A stretch of 64,000 bases of DNA from Streptococcus hyointestinalis (GCF_900459405.1 NZ_UHFN01000007.1:248001-312000); one strand, 5' to 3'; shown: positions 20,877-31,039, counted from the first letter of the stretch. Notes: generated from the sequence alone by a model not told the origin. Made by a program: numbers and translations.

Positions 20877-21491
20877 ATGGCGCAGATAGAGGTAAAACAG
20901 ATTTCAAAAGCTTATCAGGATAAGGTGATTTTTAAGGATTTTTCGCTCAGTATTCATAAGGGTGAGATGGTTGCTATTATCGGTGAGAGTGGGCGAGGGA
21001 AGACCACGCTTCTAAACTGCCTAGGACAGCTCGATGACGTCGATACAGGCGAGATTGTGATTGAGGGTGAGCGTGTCACCAAGAGAAATCGCAAGAAGTA
21101 TTTTCGAGAGGTATTTGGGTTTTTATTTCAAAATTTTGCCCTAGTGGACAATGAAACGGTTTATCAAAATCTGAGCTTTATCTCTAAAGATAAAGAGCGT
21201 ATCACAGAATATCTAGCTATGTTTGGTTTGGGTGAAGCTTCGCTTTATAAAAAAGTGTATCAGCTGAGTGGCGGTGAGCAACAGCGTGTCTCGCTCATCA
21301 GGGTGCTACTCAAAGAACCCAAGATTCTCTTTGCAGATGAGCCAACCGCTTCGCTGGATGAGAAAAATAGCCTTTTTGTGATGGACACATTAAAAGAACT
21401 GCGTGATGAGGGCGTGACGATTATTGTAGTGACACACGACAAGGCGCTTCTACCTCATTTTGACCGTGTGATTGACTTAGGTGGGTATTAG
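20877..21491 (+). CDS. ABC transporter ATP-binding protein (lactococcin 972 export group)
   Basis: 204 residues, a compact single ATPase domain. Walker A is GESGRGKTT (36-44), where the usual Ser/Cys before Gly-Lys is Arg. The signature is LSGGEQQRVSL, Walker B is ILFADEPTASLDE and the switch histidine is in VVTHDKAL. The protein resembles LolD/MacB-type ATPases that work with large membrane proteins at the cytoplasmic face. The gene follows the membrane-protein gene by 2 bp with GGAGAG overlapping that gene's end, so the pair is translationally coupled and very likely one complex. Confidence 0.92.
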   Translation: MAQIEVKQISKAYQDKVIFKDFSLSIHKGEMVAIIGESGRGKTTLLNCLGQLDDVDTGEIVIEGERVTKRNRKKYFREVFGFLFQNFALVDNETVYQNLSFISKDKERITEYLAMFGLGEASLYKKVYQLSGGEQQRVSLIRVLLKEPKILFADEPTASLDEKNSLFVMDTLKELRDEGVTIIVVTHDKALLPHFDRVIDLGGY

Positions 21492-21534
21492 TTCGTTGCT
21501 AAATAGCAATTGTTTACTTGGGGATTTAAAGATG

Positions 21535-21567
21535 AGGGAGAGAACATTTGTCTTTCTTCCCTTTTTT
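21535..21567 (+). terminator. Probable terminator after ABC ATPase
   Basis: A GGGAGAGA / TCTTTCTTCCC imperfect stem is followed by six T residues, 45-75 bp after the ATPase stop. The pairing has bulges, so this is less certain than the other terminators. Confidence 0.5.
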
Positions 21568-21569
21568 AA

Positions 21570-21598
21570 TTGAAAACCCTTTCTTGGCTTGGTATAAT
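21570..21598 (+). promoter_or_regulatory. Promoter of YbaK/ProX-like gene
   Basis: TTGAAA (21570-21575), a 17-bp spacer and TATAAT (21593-21598). Transcription would begin near 21605, which excludes the upstream in-frame ATGs at 21600 and 21603 as leadered starts and supports the ATG at 21621. Confidence 0.8.
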
Positions 21599-21620
21599 AA
21601 TGATGAAAGAGGTGGAAAAT

Positions 21621-22115
21621 ATGGAAAAGGATTTGTATACTCCTGTAGTAGAAAAGCTCAATGAACTCAATATTGGATTTGAAATAGTGGAACACGAGCC
21701 AGCATTGACCACAGAACAAGCAGATAGTTTTATTGAAGGTATTGAAGGTGTACGTACGAAAACAATGTTTTTAACGAACAAAAAGAAGACACAATACTAC
21801 CTACTCGTAATGGATGATAAAAAAAGGCTAGACATGGAAAAGTTTAAAGAGCTAACGAACGCTAATCGAATCCGTATGGCTTCAAGTGATAGTCTTTATG
21901 ATAAAATGCTTTTACCACCTGGCGTTGTGTCGCCATTTGGATTATTAAATAACAAAGATAAAGATATTTTAGTTTATATTGATAACGAAATTACTACTGA
22001 ACAAAGAATGAGCTTTCACCCTAATACAAATGAAAAAACAATTTTTATAAAGACAACTGATTTAATGCTATTTATTGAATCCATTGGTTATCAAGTAAAT
22101 ATAATTGACTTATAA
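21621..22115 (+). CDS. YbaK/ProX-family aminoacyl-tRNA deacylase domain protein
   Basis: 164 residues from the ATG at 21621, which has GAGGTGG upstream. The sequence (FEIVEHEPALTTEQADSFIEG, then GVRTKTMFLTNKKKTQYYLLVMDDKKRLDMEKFKEL, then PPGVVSPFGLLNN) matches the free-standing prolyl-tRNA-synthetase editing-domain homologues (ProX/PrdX, YbaK superfamily). These hydrolyse mischarged Ala- or Cys-tRNA(Pro). It has its own promoter and terminator and is transcribed alone. The exact tRNA substrate is inference from the family. Confidence 0.88.
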   Translation: MEKDLYTPVVEKLNELNIGFEIVEHEPALTTEQADSFIEGIEGVRTKTMFLTNKKKTQYYLLVMDDKKRLDMEKFKELTNANRIRMASSDSLYDKMLLPPGVVSPFGLLNNKDKDILVYIDNEITTEQRMSFHPNTNEKTIFIKTTDLMLFIESIGYQVNIIDL

Positions 22116-22138
22116 AAAGGACCTGAGAAGGTCTTTTT
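22114..22138 (+). terminator. Intrinsic terminator after ProX-like gene
   Basis: AAAAAGGACC pairs with GGTCTTTTT around a 6-nt loop, ending in a T run, at the stop codon of the preceding gene. Confidence 0.85.
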
Positions 22139-22273
22139 ACTGTTTTTGGATGTTGCAATTTATTGCTGATAGTGGTTTGGTATATATTTAGCGTATTTTC
22201 TCATTATAATCAAGAACAAGCCACAGTGTAAGCTAGTGGTTACGATTGTCCCCACAAAAGATAATTGGTTTCA

Positions 22274-23387
22274 TGTACCTTTGTCAATGATGTGAGACCT
22301 AAAATGTTATTTTGAAGTTATCCATTTGTTAAGCTTTACTAGGAGCTAGCTTCTAGTAAAGCTTTTCTGATATCGATAGGAGATTTCCATCCTAAAGTTT
22401 GCATAGGAAGTCGATTAGAACGATAAAGATAGGTTTTCATCTGCTTGATGAGATCGTCATAGGAATAGAAGGTCAAGTGCTGGTAGAAACGTCGATTGTC
22501 ATTTCGATGACTGCGTTCAACCTTGCCATTATGTCTTGGTGTTCGAGGACGAATCAGCTTGTGCTCAATGCCAAGTTCCTGACACAGCAAGTCTAGTGGG
22601 TGAACTTGTTTGGTCTCTTTGAAATGAGTGAACTCAAAGCCATTATCCGTTTGGAGGATTTTGGGTTTGTATCCAAAGTGTTTGATAGCCATTTTGAGAA
22701 ATTGAACCGTTGAGTAGGACGACTGCTCTTTGAAAGGGAATATAAAGCGTTCTCGACTGGCCTCATCAATAACGGTGTACTGGTAGAACTTGTCAGGTAG
22801 TTTTCCTGTGTAGCAGTGAGTTGGGACGTATTTGACATCCATCTGCCACTTGATACCGAGTTTAGTCGGCGTGTCATATGGTTTTGGGACATAAGGTTTG
22901 TTCTTTGTTTTAGGGGATTTGAAGAAGTCCAGCTTTCTCAAGATTCGAAAGAGTGAGCAAAGGTGCCTATCATATCCCTTATTGGTTTTGAGCTTGTAAA
23001 AAATTTCGATGAGGGTTGCGTTTGGATTTCTTTTGATGCAGTTTTTAATCCAGGTTATCTCCTGCTCGGTATGAGCCTTTGGATGCGGTGTTAGAGGGCG
23101 ATGAGAACGGTCTTTTAAAGATTCTTTAGTTCCATCAAAACGCTTGTTCCAGCGCATGAGAGAGGCTTTTGAAACTTTGTAACGTCGACAGATGAAGGCG
23201 ACAGAGGCACCATTTTGGTAGGTTTTAACAGCGTGGTAACGTGTTTCTAGAGTATGTGGTAAATAGCGAAGATTTTGTGATATACTAGTCATGTGAAGAT
23301 TCCTTTTTGATGAGTGGTGGTACTCTTATCATATCAGGGAATCTTCTTTTTGACTTCTAGAAGTCTCACATCTATTGTAACGCTACA
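22274..23387 (-). mobile_element. IS481-like insertion sequence with 26-bp flanking direct repeats
   Basis: The element begins TGTACC and ends CGCTACA. The two ends form an imperfect inverted repeat that includes a perfect GATGTGAGAC block (22289-22298 and the complement at 23363-23372). One transposase gene fills it. Identical 26-bp sequences beginning GTCCCCACAAAAG and ending TTGGTTTCA abut both ends (22248-22273 and 23388-23413). It sits between the ProX-like gene and pnp. Confidence 0.8.
22339..23292 (-). CDS. IS481-like DDE transposase
   Basis: 317 residues. An N-terminal helix-turn-helix of the Tnp/insertase type (ASVAFICRRYKVSKASLMRW) is followed by a Pro-rich linker and an rve integrase core with Asp in KWQMDVKYVP, Asp in LQTDNGFEF and Glu in HNGKVERSHR. 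A single uninterrupted frame, not a two-frame arrangement, favours IS481 over IS3. All three catalytic acids are present, so it appears functional. Confidence 0.85.
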   Translation of the reverse strand: MTSISQNLRYLPHTLETRYHAVKTYQNGASVAFICRRYKVSKASLMRWNKRFDGTKESLKDRSHRPLTPHPKAHTEQEITWIKNCIKRNPNATLIEIFYKLKTNKGYDRHLCSLFRILRKLDFFKSPKTKNKPYVPKPYDTPTKLGIKWQMDVKYVPTHCYTGKLPDKFYQYTVIDEASRERFIFPFKEQSSYSTVQFLKMAIKHFGYKPKILQTDNGFEFTHFKETKQVHPLDLLCQELGIEHKLIRPRTPRHNGKVERSHRNDNRRFYQHLTFYSYDDLIKQMKTYLYRSNRLPMQTLGWKSPIDIRKALLEASS

Positions 23388-23556
23388 GTCCCCACAAAAG
23401 ATAATTGGTTTCAATAGCTGAAATTTGCCCTCAAATATGATAAAATAAGCGTGATACATTGTTTTATGCAAAGTTGAGGAAAACAGTACTTCTTTTCTTG
23501 AGCTTTGTAGAAAACATGGTATCGACTGTAAAAATCTTAATCTTTTGGAGAATCTT

Positions 23557-25698
23557 ATGACAAAACAAGTCTTTGAAACGACCTTTTGTGGACGTCCTTT
23601 GAGCGTAGAAATTGGACAAGTGGCAAAACAAGCCAACGGCGCAGCGCTTATCCGATACGGTGAGACAACCGTCTTATCAGCTGCTGTCATGTCTAAAAAA
23701 ATGGCAAGTGGCGACTTTTTCCCACTACAAGTCAACTATGAGGAAAAAATGTACGCTGCAGGTAAGTTCCCGGGAGGCTTTAACAAGCGTGAGGGACGTC
23801 CTTCGCTGGATGCGACCTTGACAGCGAGACTGATTGACCGCCCCATTCGTCCTATGTTTGCGGAAGGTTTTCGTAATGAAGTGCAAATCATCAATACCGT
23901 TCTCTCCTATGACGAGGACGCTTCAGCACCGATGGCAGCTATGTTTGGCTCATCGCTTGCCCTAGCCATTTCTGATATTCCTTTTGATGGACCTATTGCA
24001 GGAGTGCAGGTGGGCTATGTAGATGGTGAGCTTATCATCAACCCAAGTCAAGCGCAAAAAGAAAGCTCTCTTTTAGAGCTGACGGTTGCTGGTAGCCGTG
24101 ACGCTATCAACATGGTAGAGTCAGGTGCCAAGGAATTATCTGAAGAGGTCATGCTAGAAGCGCTCCTTAAAGGGCATGAGGCGGTGCGTGACTTGATTGC
24201 CTTCCAAGATGAGATTGTAAAGGCTGTCGGCAAGGAAAAGGCAGAAGTTGAACTCTTGCAGGTGGACGCTGACCTCCAAGCAGAAATCATCCAAAACTAC
24301 AACAGCCAACTGCAAGCAGCTGTGCAGGTCGAGGAAAAGAAAGCCCGTGAAGCGGCAACCGAAGCTATCAAGGAAGAAGTCATCGCAGCTTATGAGGAAA
24401 AACACGCTGAGCACGAAGAGTTTGAGCGTATCATGCGTGATGTGGCAGAGATTCTCGAGCAAATGGAGCATGCTGAGGTGCGTCGTCTCATCACCGAGGA
24501 CAAAATCCGCCCTGACGGACGTCGTGTGGACGAGATTCGTCCTTTGGAAGCAGAGATTGATTTCTTGCCAAAAGTGCATGGTTCTGGTCTCTTTACCCGT
24601 GGGCAAACGCAGGCTCTCTCTGTTCTGACCCTAGCGCCGATGGGTGAGACGCAGATTGTAGATGGGCTTGACCCAGAGTACAAAAAGCGTTTCCTTCACC
24701 ATTATAACTTCCCGCAGTACTCTGTCGGAGAGACAGGACGCTATGGTGCGCCAGGGCGTCGTGAATTGGGGCACGGTGCGCTGGGTGAGCGTGCGCTTGC
24801 GCAAGTCTTGCCAAGTCTAGAAGAGTTTCCTTATGCTATTCGTTTGGTGGCTGAGGTCTTGGAGTCTAATGGTTCGTCTTCACAGGCGTCTATCTGTGCT
24901 GGGACCTTAGCACTGATGGCTGGTGGTGTGCCCATCAAAGCGCCTGTGGCTGGGATTGCTATGGGCTTGATTTCAGACGGCAGCAACTACACCATTTTGA
25001 CCGATATTCAAGGGCTTGAGGACCACTTTGGCGACATGGACTTTAAGGTTGCTGGGACTCGTGAGGGAATTACAGCGCTTCAGATGGACATCAAGATTAA
25101 AGGGATTACCCCACAAATCTTACAAGAAGCGCTTGCGCAAGCCAAGAAAGCACGCTTTGAGATTTTGGACTTGATTGAAGCAACCATTCCAGAACCACGT
25201 AAAGAACTAGCTCCGACAGCGCCTAAGATTGACACCATCAAGATTGATGTGGATAAGATTAAGGTCGTTATCGGAAAAGGTGGCGAGACTATTGACAAGA
25301 TTATCGACGAGACAGGTGTCAAGATTGACATCGATGAAGAGGGTAATGTCTCTATCTACTCAAGCGACCAAGACGCTATCAACCGTGCCAAAGAAATCAT
25401 CGCAAGTCTAGTGCGTGAAGCTAAGGTCGGCGAGGTTTATCACAATGCCAAGGTCGTGCGTATCGAGAAATTCGGTGCTTTTGTCAATCTCTTTGACAAG
25501 ACTGACGCCTTGGTGCACATCTCTGAGATTGCTTGGACACGTACTGAAAAAGTCTCTGACGTCCTAGAGGTCGGCGAAGAGGTCGATGTCAAGGTCATCA
25601 AGATTGACGATAAGGGACGTATTGATGCGTCTATGAAGGCGTTACTACCTAGACCAAAACCAGCTAAACCTGCTAAAGGAGAGGACAACCATGAGTAA
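23557..25698 (+). CDS. pnp: Polyribonucleotide nucleotidyltransferase (PNPase)
   Basis: 713 residues. The start is the ATG at 23557, with TTTGGAG 6-7 nt upstream; the ATG 12 bp earlier overlaps that site. Two RNase PH domains are linked by a helical region (first with ADKTVV-like [15 protein letters not shown], second from [13 protein letters not shown] with [14 protein letters not shown]). A KH domain ([15 protein letters not shown], near 570) and an S1 domain ([28 protein letters not shown], from about 630) follow. It degrades RNA 3' to 5' with phosphate and forms trimers. The last 8 bp overlap the next gene. The IS upstream separates it from the ProX gene; its promoter is not clear. Confidence 0.98.
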   Translation: MTKQVFETTFCGRPLSVEIGQVAKQANGAALIRYGETTVLSAAVMSKKMASGDFFPLQVNYEEKMYAAGKFPGGFNKREGRPSLDATLTARLIDRPIRPMFAEGFRNEVQIINTVLSYDEDASAPMAAMFGSSLALAISDIPFDGPIAGVQVGYVDGELIINPSQAQKESSLLELTVAGSRDAINMVESGAKELSEEVMLEALLKGHEAVRDLIAFQDEIVKAVGKEKAEVELLQVDADLQAEIIQNYNSQLQAAVQVEEKKAREAATEAIKEEVIAAYEEKHAEHEEFERIMRDVAEILEQMEHAEVRRLITEDKIRPDGRRVDEIRPLEAEIDFLPKVHGSGLFTRGQTQALSVLTLAPMGETQIVDGLDPEYKKRFLHHYNFPQYSVGETGRYGAPGRRELGHGALGERALAQVLPSLEEFPYAIRLVAEVLESNGSSSQASICAGTLALMAGGVPIKAPVAGIAMGLISDGSNYTILTDIQGLEDHFGDMDFKVAGTREGITALQMDIKIKGITPQILQEALAQAKKARFEILDLIEATIPEPRKELAPTAPKIDTIKIDVDKIKVVIGKGGETIDKIIDETGVKIDIDEEGNVSIYSSDQDAINRAKEIIASLVREAKVGEVYHNAKVVRIEKFGAFVNLFDKTDALVHISEIAWTRTEKVSDVLEVGEEVDVKVIKIDDKGRIDASMKALLPRPKPAKPAKGEDNHE

Positions 25699-26443
25699 AT
25701 TTACAGAGTTTGATTTTCGCTTACGTGCCTTTTTAAAAGATCCTGACCATTTTCTAAATGGTATCGCTCTTGTGGATGCTTTTCATACCATGCCAATCCT
25801 AGCACCAAAAGAGCCTTATGCTATCGAGGTCGATGGACAAAAGGTTGTGCCTGTCTTTACAACGGCAGCGGACTTAGAGGCTTTTAAAACCGTTCAAGAA
25901 AGCAGTCATAAGCAAAAATGGGTGGAGCGTATCGCTTTTGATGTCATGGAAGAGGAAATCTCACAGTCGCTTGATGGGATGGCTTTCAACCTCAAACCCG
26001 AAGAAAACAGCGACAACAGCGTTGTCTTTACTAATAGCGAGCTAGTGCCTTACATCAACCAGTTGACAAGTGTTGTCAACACTCTTATGACTGAGGAAAA
26101 TACAGACGCTGACATCATGGACAAGGTCTACTTGGTGCCTGTCTTTGTCTTTCCTAAGGGAGATGAGCAGTTTGAGCGTCTTTTCCCGACAATGGCAACA
26201 CCAGAAGGCAAGAGCTATGTGCCTGCCTTTACAACGCTTGACAGCTTTGCCAAGTGGTACAATAATCCAGAGTTTGGTGCTCCTTTTAGGGAAAATAATG
26301 GTGTCGTTGTCACATGGACCATCAACGATATTTACCGTCCACGTAACGGCGAAGAGGATTTAGAAGAAACCTTTGGCGTAGCCATCAATCCTTTTGATGA
26401 ACAGCAAATTTTAGTGGATTGGTCCGATATTGAAAGTGAATGA
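25691..26443 (+). CDS. SseB-family protein
   Basis: 250 residues. The central sequence ([41 protein letters not shown], later [12 protein letters not shown] and [15 protein letters not shown]) is typical of the SseB N-terminal domain, duplicated here, found in many Gram-positive proteins of unknown function. Its ATG overlaps the end of pnp by 8 bp with GGAGAGG upstream, so it is co-translated with pnp. No enzymatic motif is seen. Role unknown. Confidence 0.8.
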   Translation: MSKFTEFDFRLRAFLKDPDHFLNGIALVDAFHTMPILAPKEPYAIEVDGQKVVPVFTTAADLEAFKTVQESSHKQKWVERIAFDVMEEEISQSLDGMAFNLKPEENSDNSVVFTNSELVPYINQLTSVVNTLMTEENTDADIMDKVYLVPVFVFPKGDEQFERLFPTMATPEGKSYVPAFTTLDSFAKWYNNPEFGAPFRENNGVVVTWTINDIYRPRNGEEDLEETFGVAINPFDEQQILVDWSDIESE

Positions 26444-26451
26444 GGTAGTTT

Positions 26452-27075
26452 ATGGGCTGGTGGAGAGAAACCATACAAGTTGTAAAAGAAAATGACCCTA
26501 CGGCAAGGAGTTCGCTTGAGGTGCTTTTGACCTATCCTGGTGTCAAAGCTCTGGCTGCGCACCGCCTATCGCACTTTCTTTGGAGACATGGTTTCAAACT
26601 CTTAGCTCGTATGCACAGCCAATTTTGGCGCTTTTGGACACAAATCGAGATTCACCCAGGAGCACAAATAGAAAAAGGCGTCTTTATTGACCACGGGTCT
26701 GGGCTTGTGATTGGCGAGACAGCAGTTGTTGAGAGCGGAGCCATGCTCTACCACGGTGTGACCTTGGGTGGGACTGGCAAGGACGTTGGCAAACGCCACC
26801 CAACCGTTCGCCGTGGCGCTCTTATCTCAGCGCATGCTCAGGTGATTGGACCTGTCGAGATTGGAGAAAATGCCAAGGTGGGGGCAGCAGCGGTTGTTGT
26901 CTCAGATGTACCAAGTGACGTGACGGTCGTTGGCATTCCAGCTAAGGTCGTGCGTGTGCATGGCAAGAAGGATAAGGACGCCATTCACCAAATAGAAGAA
27001 GAGCGTGAGTCCAAATACTATACCTCAAAACTAGACCAACTCCGCCATGAAAGTCTCCACTCCTCAAACCTCTAA
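26452..27075 (+). CDS. cysE: Serine O-acetyltransferase
   Basis: 207 residues. The helical N-terminus (RETIQVVKENDPTARSSLEVLLTYPGVKALAAHRLSHFLWRHG) leads into left-handed beta-helix hexapeptide repeats (HPGAQIEKGVFIDHGSGLVIGETAVVESGAMLYHGVTLGGTGK, then RHPTVRRGALISAHAQVIGPVEIGENAKVGAAAVVVSDVP). It acetylates serine with acetyl-CoA, the first step of cysteine synthesis. It lies 8 bp after the SseB gene and 27 bp before cysS, so cysteine supply and its charging are in one transcript. The length is standard for Firmicute CysE. Confidence 0.97.
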   Translation: MGWWRETIQVVKENDPTARSSLEVLLTYPGVKALAAHRLSHFLWRHGFKLLARMHSQFWRFWTQIEIHPGAQIEKGVFIDHGSGLVIGETAVVESGAMLYHGVTLGGTGKDVGKRHPTVRRGALISAHAQVIGPVEIGENAKVGAAAVVVSDVPSDVTVVGIPAKVVRVHGKKDKDAIHQIEEERESKYYTSKLDQLRHESLHSSNL

Positions 27076-27102
27076 AAGGTGAGATAGCAAAGGAATGAAA
27101 AG

Positions 27103-28446
27103 ATGATAAAAATTTACGATACAATGACGAGAAACTTGCGAGACTTTGTCCCGCTTGAAGAAGGAAAAGTCAAGATGTATGTCTGCGGTCCGACGGTCTA
27201 CAACTACATCCACGTGGGCAACGCCAGAAGTGTTGTGGCTTTTGATACCATTCGTCGCTATTTTGAATACAAAGGTTATGACGTGACTTATGTGTCCAAC
27301 TTTACCGATGTGGACGACAAGATCATCAAGGGTGCACTTGAGGCTGGTATGACCACCAAGGCTTTTTCGGACAAGTTTATCGCAGCCTTTATGGAGGATG
27401 TCAAGGCGCTTGGTGTCAAGCCAGCTAGCAAGAACCCTCGTGTCATCGACTATATGAGTGACATCATGGATTTCATTGAGGTTTTGATTGATAAAGGCTA
27501 CGCCTACGCTTCAGAGGGCGATGTGTATTTCCGTGTGGAAAAAGCGCCAAACTACGGCAAATTAGCCAATAAAACCTTAGAAGAGCTCGAGGTGGGGGCT
27601 TCTGGTCGTGTCGATGAGGAAACCAGCCGCAAGGAAAATCCACTGGACTTTGCCCTTTGGAAAAAAGCCAAGGCAGGAGAAGTGTCTTGGGAGAGTCCTT
27701 GGGGGGCAGGTCGCCCTGGTTGGCACATCGAGTGCTCTGTCATGGCGACAGAGATTTTGGGTGATACCATTGACATTCACGGTGGTGGGTCTGACCTTGA
27801 GTTTCCTCACCACACCAATGAAATCGCTCAATCCGAAGCCAAAACTGGCAAGACCTTTGCCAACTACTGGATGCACAACGGCTTTGTCAATGTGGACAAT
27901 GAAAAAATGTCCAAGTCGCTAGGGAACTTTGTGACTGTACATGACCTGCTAGAGAGCGTGGATGGTCAGATTTTACGCTTCTTCCTCTCAACGCAGCACT
28001 ACAGAAAGCCGATTAACTTCACCGAAAAAGCACTTCATGACGCTAAAGCCAATCTCAAGTATCTCAAAAATACTTATTTGCTTCCTGTCAAGGAAGATGT
28101 GGATACGACAGATTTAGCGCAGTTTGTGGCAGACTTTGAGGCAGCCATGGATGATGACTTCAATACCGCAAACGGTATCACCGTCATCTTTGAGCTTGCT
28201 AAGTGGATTAACTCTGGGCATTATAGCGAAGAGGTCAAAGAGACTTTTGCACAATTGCTGTCTATTTTTGGTATCGTCTTTGAAGAAGAGGTGCTGGATA
28301 GCGATATCGAAGCTCTGATTGAAAAGCGTCAGCTGGCACGCCAAAATCGTGACTTTGCCACAGCGGACAAGATTCGAGATGAGCTGGCTGAAAAAGGCAT
28401 TAAACTCCTTGATACCAAGGATGGTGTGAGGTGGACACGTGACTAA
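27103..28446 (+). CDS. cysS: Cysteinyl-tRNA synthetase
   Basis: 447 residues. Class I features are present: HIGH-like HVGN in PTVYNYIHVGNARS, the zinc-binding residues Cys (CGPTVYN), Cys (HIECSVMATE) and His in FPHHTNEIAQSE, and KMSKSLGNF as the KMSKS loop (about 265). The C-terminal DALR-type anticodon domain is intact. It charges tRNA(Cys). Its end overlaps mrnC by 8 bp. Confidence 0.99.
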   Translation: MIKIYDTMTRNLRDFVPLEEGKVKMYVCGPTVYNYIHVGNARSVVAFDTIRRYFEYKGYDVTYVSNFTDVDDKIIKGALEAGMTTKAFSDKFIAAFMEDVKALGVKPASKNPRVIDYMSDIMDFIEVLIDKGYAYASEGDVYFRVEKAPNYGKLANKTLEELEVGASGRVDEETSRKENPLDFALWKKAKAGEVSWESPWGAGRPGWHIECSVMATEILGDTIDIHGGGSDLEFPHHTNEIAQSEAKTGKTFANYWMHNGFVNVDNEKMSKSLGNFVTVHDLLESVDGQILRFFLSTQHYRKPINFTEKALHDAKANLKYLKNTYLLPVKEDVDTTDLAQFVADFEAAMDDDFNTANGITVIFELAKWINSGHYSEEVKETFAQLLSIFGIVFEEEVLDSDIEALIEKRQLARQNRDFATADKIRDELAEKGIKLLDTKDGVRWTRD

Positions 28447-28840
28447 TCTGAATATCAATCTCATCAATGGTATTGCCCTCGCCTTTGAGGGGGATGCGGT
28501 TTATGCCATGTATATCCGCCGTCATCTCATCTTTCAGGGCATGACCAAGCCGCAAAAGCTCCACCAAAAAGCGACACGCTACGTTTCAGCTAAAGCCCAA
28601 GCCATGCTGATTAGTCGCATGATAGGGGACAATCTTCTCAGTGACAAAGAGCTTGAGATTTACAAGCGTGGAAGAAACGCTCACAGCCACACCAAGGCTA
28701 AAAATGCTGACGTCGTGACCTACCGCATGTCAACAGGCTTTGAAGCGTTGCTAGGCTATCTCCACATGACTGAAAATAGCGAGCGCCTCGAGGAGCTAAT
28801 TGCTTGGTGCATTGAAACTGTCGAAAGAAAAGAGAACTAA
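28439..28840 (+). CDS. mrnC: Mini-ribonuclease 3
   Basis: 133 residues, starting at a GTG that overlaps the end of cysS by 8 bp. It is an RNase III catalytic domain without the dsRNA-binding domain: NGIALAFEGDAVYAMYIRRHLI near the N-terminus and ELEIYKRGRNAHSHTKAKNADVVTYRMSTGFEALLGYLHM. Mini-III trims 23S rRNA ends in Firmicutes. It usually lies between cysS and rlmB, exactly as here. Confidence 0.96.
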   Translation: MTNLNINLINGIALAFEGDAVYAMYIRRHLIFQGMTKPQKLHQKATRYVSAKAQAMLISRMIGDNLLSDKELEIYKRGRNAHSHTKAKNADVVTYRMSTGFEALLGYLHMTENSERLEELIAWCIETVERKEN

Positions 28841-29574
28841 TGCGTATGGAAACAAATGATATCGTCTACGGTCTGCACGCTGTAACCGAAAGCCTGCAAG
28901 CCAATACCGGCAATAAACTCTATATCCAAGAAGACCTTCGTGGCAAAAATGTCGATAAAATCAAGCTTCTCGCCAAGGAGAAAAAAGTCTCTATTTCTTG
29001 GACGCCTAAAAAAACACTGTCTGACATGTGTGATGGCGGTGTCCACCAAGGTTTTGTCCTCAAGGTGGCAGCCTTTAGCTACACAGAGCTTGATCTTCTC
29101 CTCAAAAAAGCAGAGCAGGAGGACAATCCCCTCATTCTCATCCTAGATGGGCTGACCGATCCGCATAATCTCGGCTCTATTTTGAGAACAGCAGATGCGA
29201 CCAATGTCTGCGGGGTTATTATCCCTAAGCACCGCTCTGTGGGGATCACCCCTGTTGTGGCAAAGACCGCAACAGGTGCGCTTGAGCATGTGCCTATTTG
29301 TCGTGTGACCAATCTCAGCCAGACCTTAGATAAGCTAAAAGCGGCTGGCTTTTGGATTTTTGGAACAGATATGAATGGCACACCCTCTCACAAGTGGAAT
29401 ACCCAAGGCAAGCTAGCGCTTATCATTGGTAACGAAGGCAAGGGTATCTCTAAAAATATCAAAAAGCAAGTGGATGAGATGATTACTATCCCGATGAATG
29501 GGCATGTGCAGAGCTTAAACGCCAGTGTCGCTGCCGCCCTTCTCATGTATGAAGTATTTCGCAATCGCCTATGA
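28840..29574 (+). CDS. rlmB: 23S rRNA (guanosine-2'-O-)-methyltransferase RlmB (TrmH/SpoU family)
   Basis: 244 residues. The N-terminal substrate-binding domain (VYGLHAVTESLQ) is followed by the SPOUT knot: ILDGLTDPHNLGSILRTADATNVCGVI (motif 1), LIIGNEGKGIS (motif 2) and IPMNGHVQSLNASVAAALLMYE (motif 3). It methylates a 23S rRNA guanosine using S-adenosylmethionine. Its ATG overlaps the mrnC stop by one base, and its own stop overlaps the next start. Confidence 0.96.
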   Translation: MRMETNDIVYGLHAVTESLQANTGNKLYIQEDLRGKNVDKIKLLAKEKKVSISWTPKKTLSDMCDGGVHQGFVLKVAAFSYTELDLLLKKAEQEDNPLILILDGLTDPHNLGSILRTADATNVCGVIIPKHRSVGITPVVAKTATGALEHVPICRVTNLSQTLDKLKAAGFWIFGTDMNGTPSHKWNTQGKLALIIGNEGKGISKNIKKQVDEMITIPMNGHVQSLNASVAAALLMYEVFRNRL

Positions 29575-30092
29575 GAAAGAAGAATATCCTACTTGTTGAC
29601 GGCTATAACATGATTGCCTTTTGGGAGTCTACCCGTCAACTCTTTAAGACCAATCGTTTGGATGAGGCACGTGAAGTGCTCCTTAGAAAGCTCAATCACT
29701 ATGCGCATTTTGAGCATATCGAGATTATCTGTGTTTTTGACGCCCAGCATGTGCCGGGACACCGCCAGCAATACGATAGCTACCAGATTAGTGTCGTCTT
29801 TACCAAGGAAGATGAGACCGCAGACAGCTACATTGAGCGCTTAGCGGCTGAGCTCAATCAGTCCGCACGCTATCTGGTCTCTGTCGCCACTAGCGACCTC
29901 AATGAGCAGTGGACCGTGTTTTCCCAAGGCGCTCTGCGAGTATCTGCTCGTGAGCTTGAGCAGCGAGTAGAGACGGTCAAGTCTGACCTTGATAAAATGT
30001 CAGCCCACATTGATCTTACCACCCCACGCCTAGGCTCGCTTGACGACACACAGCTCAACCAACTAAAGCAACTGCTAGATGATATGAAGTAA
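29571..30092 (+). CDS. yacP: NYN-domain endoribonuclease (YacP/Rae1 family)
   Basis: 173 residues. [13 protein letters not shown] at the N-terminus and [28 protein letters not shown] and [10 protein letters not shown] supply the acidic residues of the PIN-like NYN fold. The B. subtilis homologue Rae1 cleaves mRNA in the ribosomal A site. The start overlaps the rlmB stop (ATGA), making it the last gene in the pnp-to-yacP run. This placement after mrnC-rlmB is conserved in Firmicutes. Confidence 0.92.
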   Translation: MRKKNILLVDGYNMIAFWESTRQLFKTNRLDEAREVLLRKLNHYAHFEHIEIICVFDAQHVPGHRQQYDSYQISVVFTKEDETADSYIERLAAELNQSARYLVSVATSDLNEQWTVFSQGALRVSARELEQRVETVKSDLDKMSAHIDLTTPRLGSLDDTQLNQLKQLLDDMK

Positions 30093-30124
30093 GCCTAGAG
30101 TGGCTAGTGTTTTGCTACTCTTTT

Positions 30125-30133
30125 TGCTATAAT
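30125..30133 (+). promoter_or_regulatory. Extended -10 promoter of degV
   Basis: TGCTATAAT, an extended -10 element with a weak -35, lies 31 bp before the degV ATG. Confidence 0.6.
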
Positions 30134-30163
30134 AGGAAAATTAAGACGAAAAGGAAGAGATGT

Positions 30164-31024
30164 ATGACCTTTAAGATTATCACGGATTCTACTGCAGACC
30201 TTAATGAAGAATGGGCAAAAGAGCATGCCGTTACCATTATGGGCTTGACCATTGAGCTGGATGGGAAAAGCTATGACACGACTGGGGACAATCGTATCAA
30301 GGTAGAAACCCTTCTTGAGCAAATGAAAAATGGCGCACAGCCAAAGACCAGTCAGGTCAATGTCGGGCAGTTTGAGGAGGTCTTTAGACAAGCGGCCAAG
30401 GACGAGCAAGAAGTGCTGTATATCGCTTTTTCGTCTGTGCTGTCTGGGACTTATCAGAGTGCTGTCATGGCACGGGATTTGGTGTTAGCGGATTATCCTA
30501 AGGCGACTATTGAGATTATCGATACGCTGGCTGCTGCAGGTGGTGAGGGCTATCTTTCCATGCTAGCTGTAGAAGCTAGAGATAAAGGCAAATCTCTTCT
30601 TGAGACCAAAGCCATGATAGAGGACATCCTGCCTCGTCTTAGGACCTATTTCTTGGTGGATGACTTGCACCATTTGGTACGTGGAGGGCGTTTATCAAAA
30701 ACAACGGCGGTTGTGGGTAGCCTAGCGAATATCAAGCCTCTTCTTTGGATTGATACCCAAGGGCGCTTAGTGGCGTTAGCCAAAGTACGTGGACGCAAAA
30801 AAGGCATGAAAAAGATGGTTGAGTGTGCTACAGAAGAGCTTGGACATAGCACAGCCGTTGTCGCTTATGCCAATGACCGTGAGGCAGCTGAAAGTTTAAA
30901 AGCCAGTCTTCTTGAAAATGAGACCATCACAGAGGTCATTATCCTGCCACTTGGTCCTGTCATCTCAGCTCATGTCGGTCCAAATACTCTGGCAATTTTT
31001 ACTATTGGCAAAAATGCGAGATAA
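30164..31024 (+). CDS. degV: DegV-family fatty-acid-binding protein
   Basis: 286 residues from the ATG at 30164, which has AAGGAAGAG upstream. Features: [19 protein letters not shown], then [31 protein letters not shown] and [30 protein letters not shown], all typical of DegV/FakB. FakB-type proteins hold a fatty acid for phosphorylation by FakA, which is not in this window. A near-consensus extended -10 precedes the gene, so it is transcribed separately from yacP. Confidence 0.93.
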   Translation: MTFKIITDSTADLNEEWAKEHAVTIMGLTIELDGKSYDTTGDNRIKVETLLEQMKNGAQPKTSQVNVGQFEEVFRQAAKDEQEVLYIAFSSVLSGTYQSAVMARDLVLADYPKATIEIIDTLAAAGGEGYLSMLAVEARDKGKSLLETKAMIEDILPRLRTYFLVDDLHHLVRGGRLSKTTAVVGSLANIKPLLWIDTQGRLVALAKVRGRKKGMKKMVECATEELGHSTAVVAYANDREAAESLKASLLENETITEVIILPLGPVISAHVGPNTLAIFTIGKNAR

Positions 31025-31039
31025 AAATACTGAAAAAGC

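Noticed and set aside
22248..23413. The 26-bp repeats around the IS481-like element as CRISPR repeats.
   Set aside because: There are only two copies, 1,140 bp apart, each directly touching an IS end, with no cas genes nearby.
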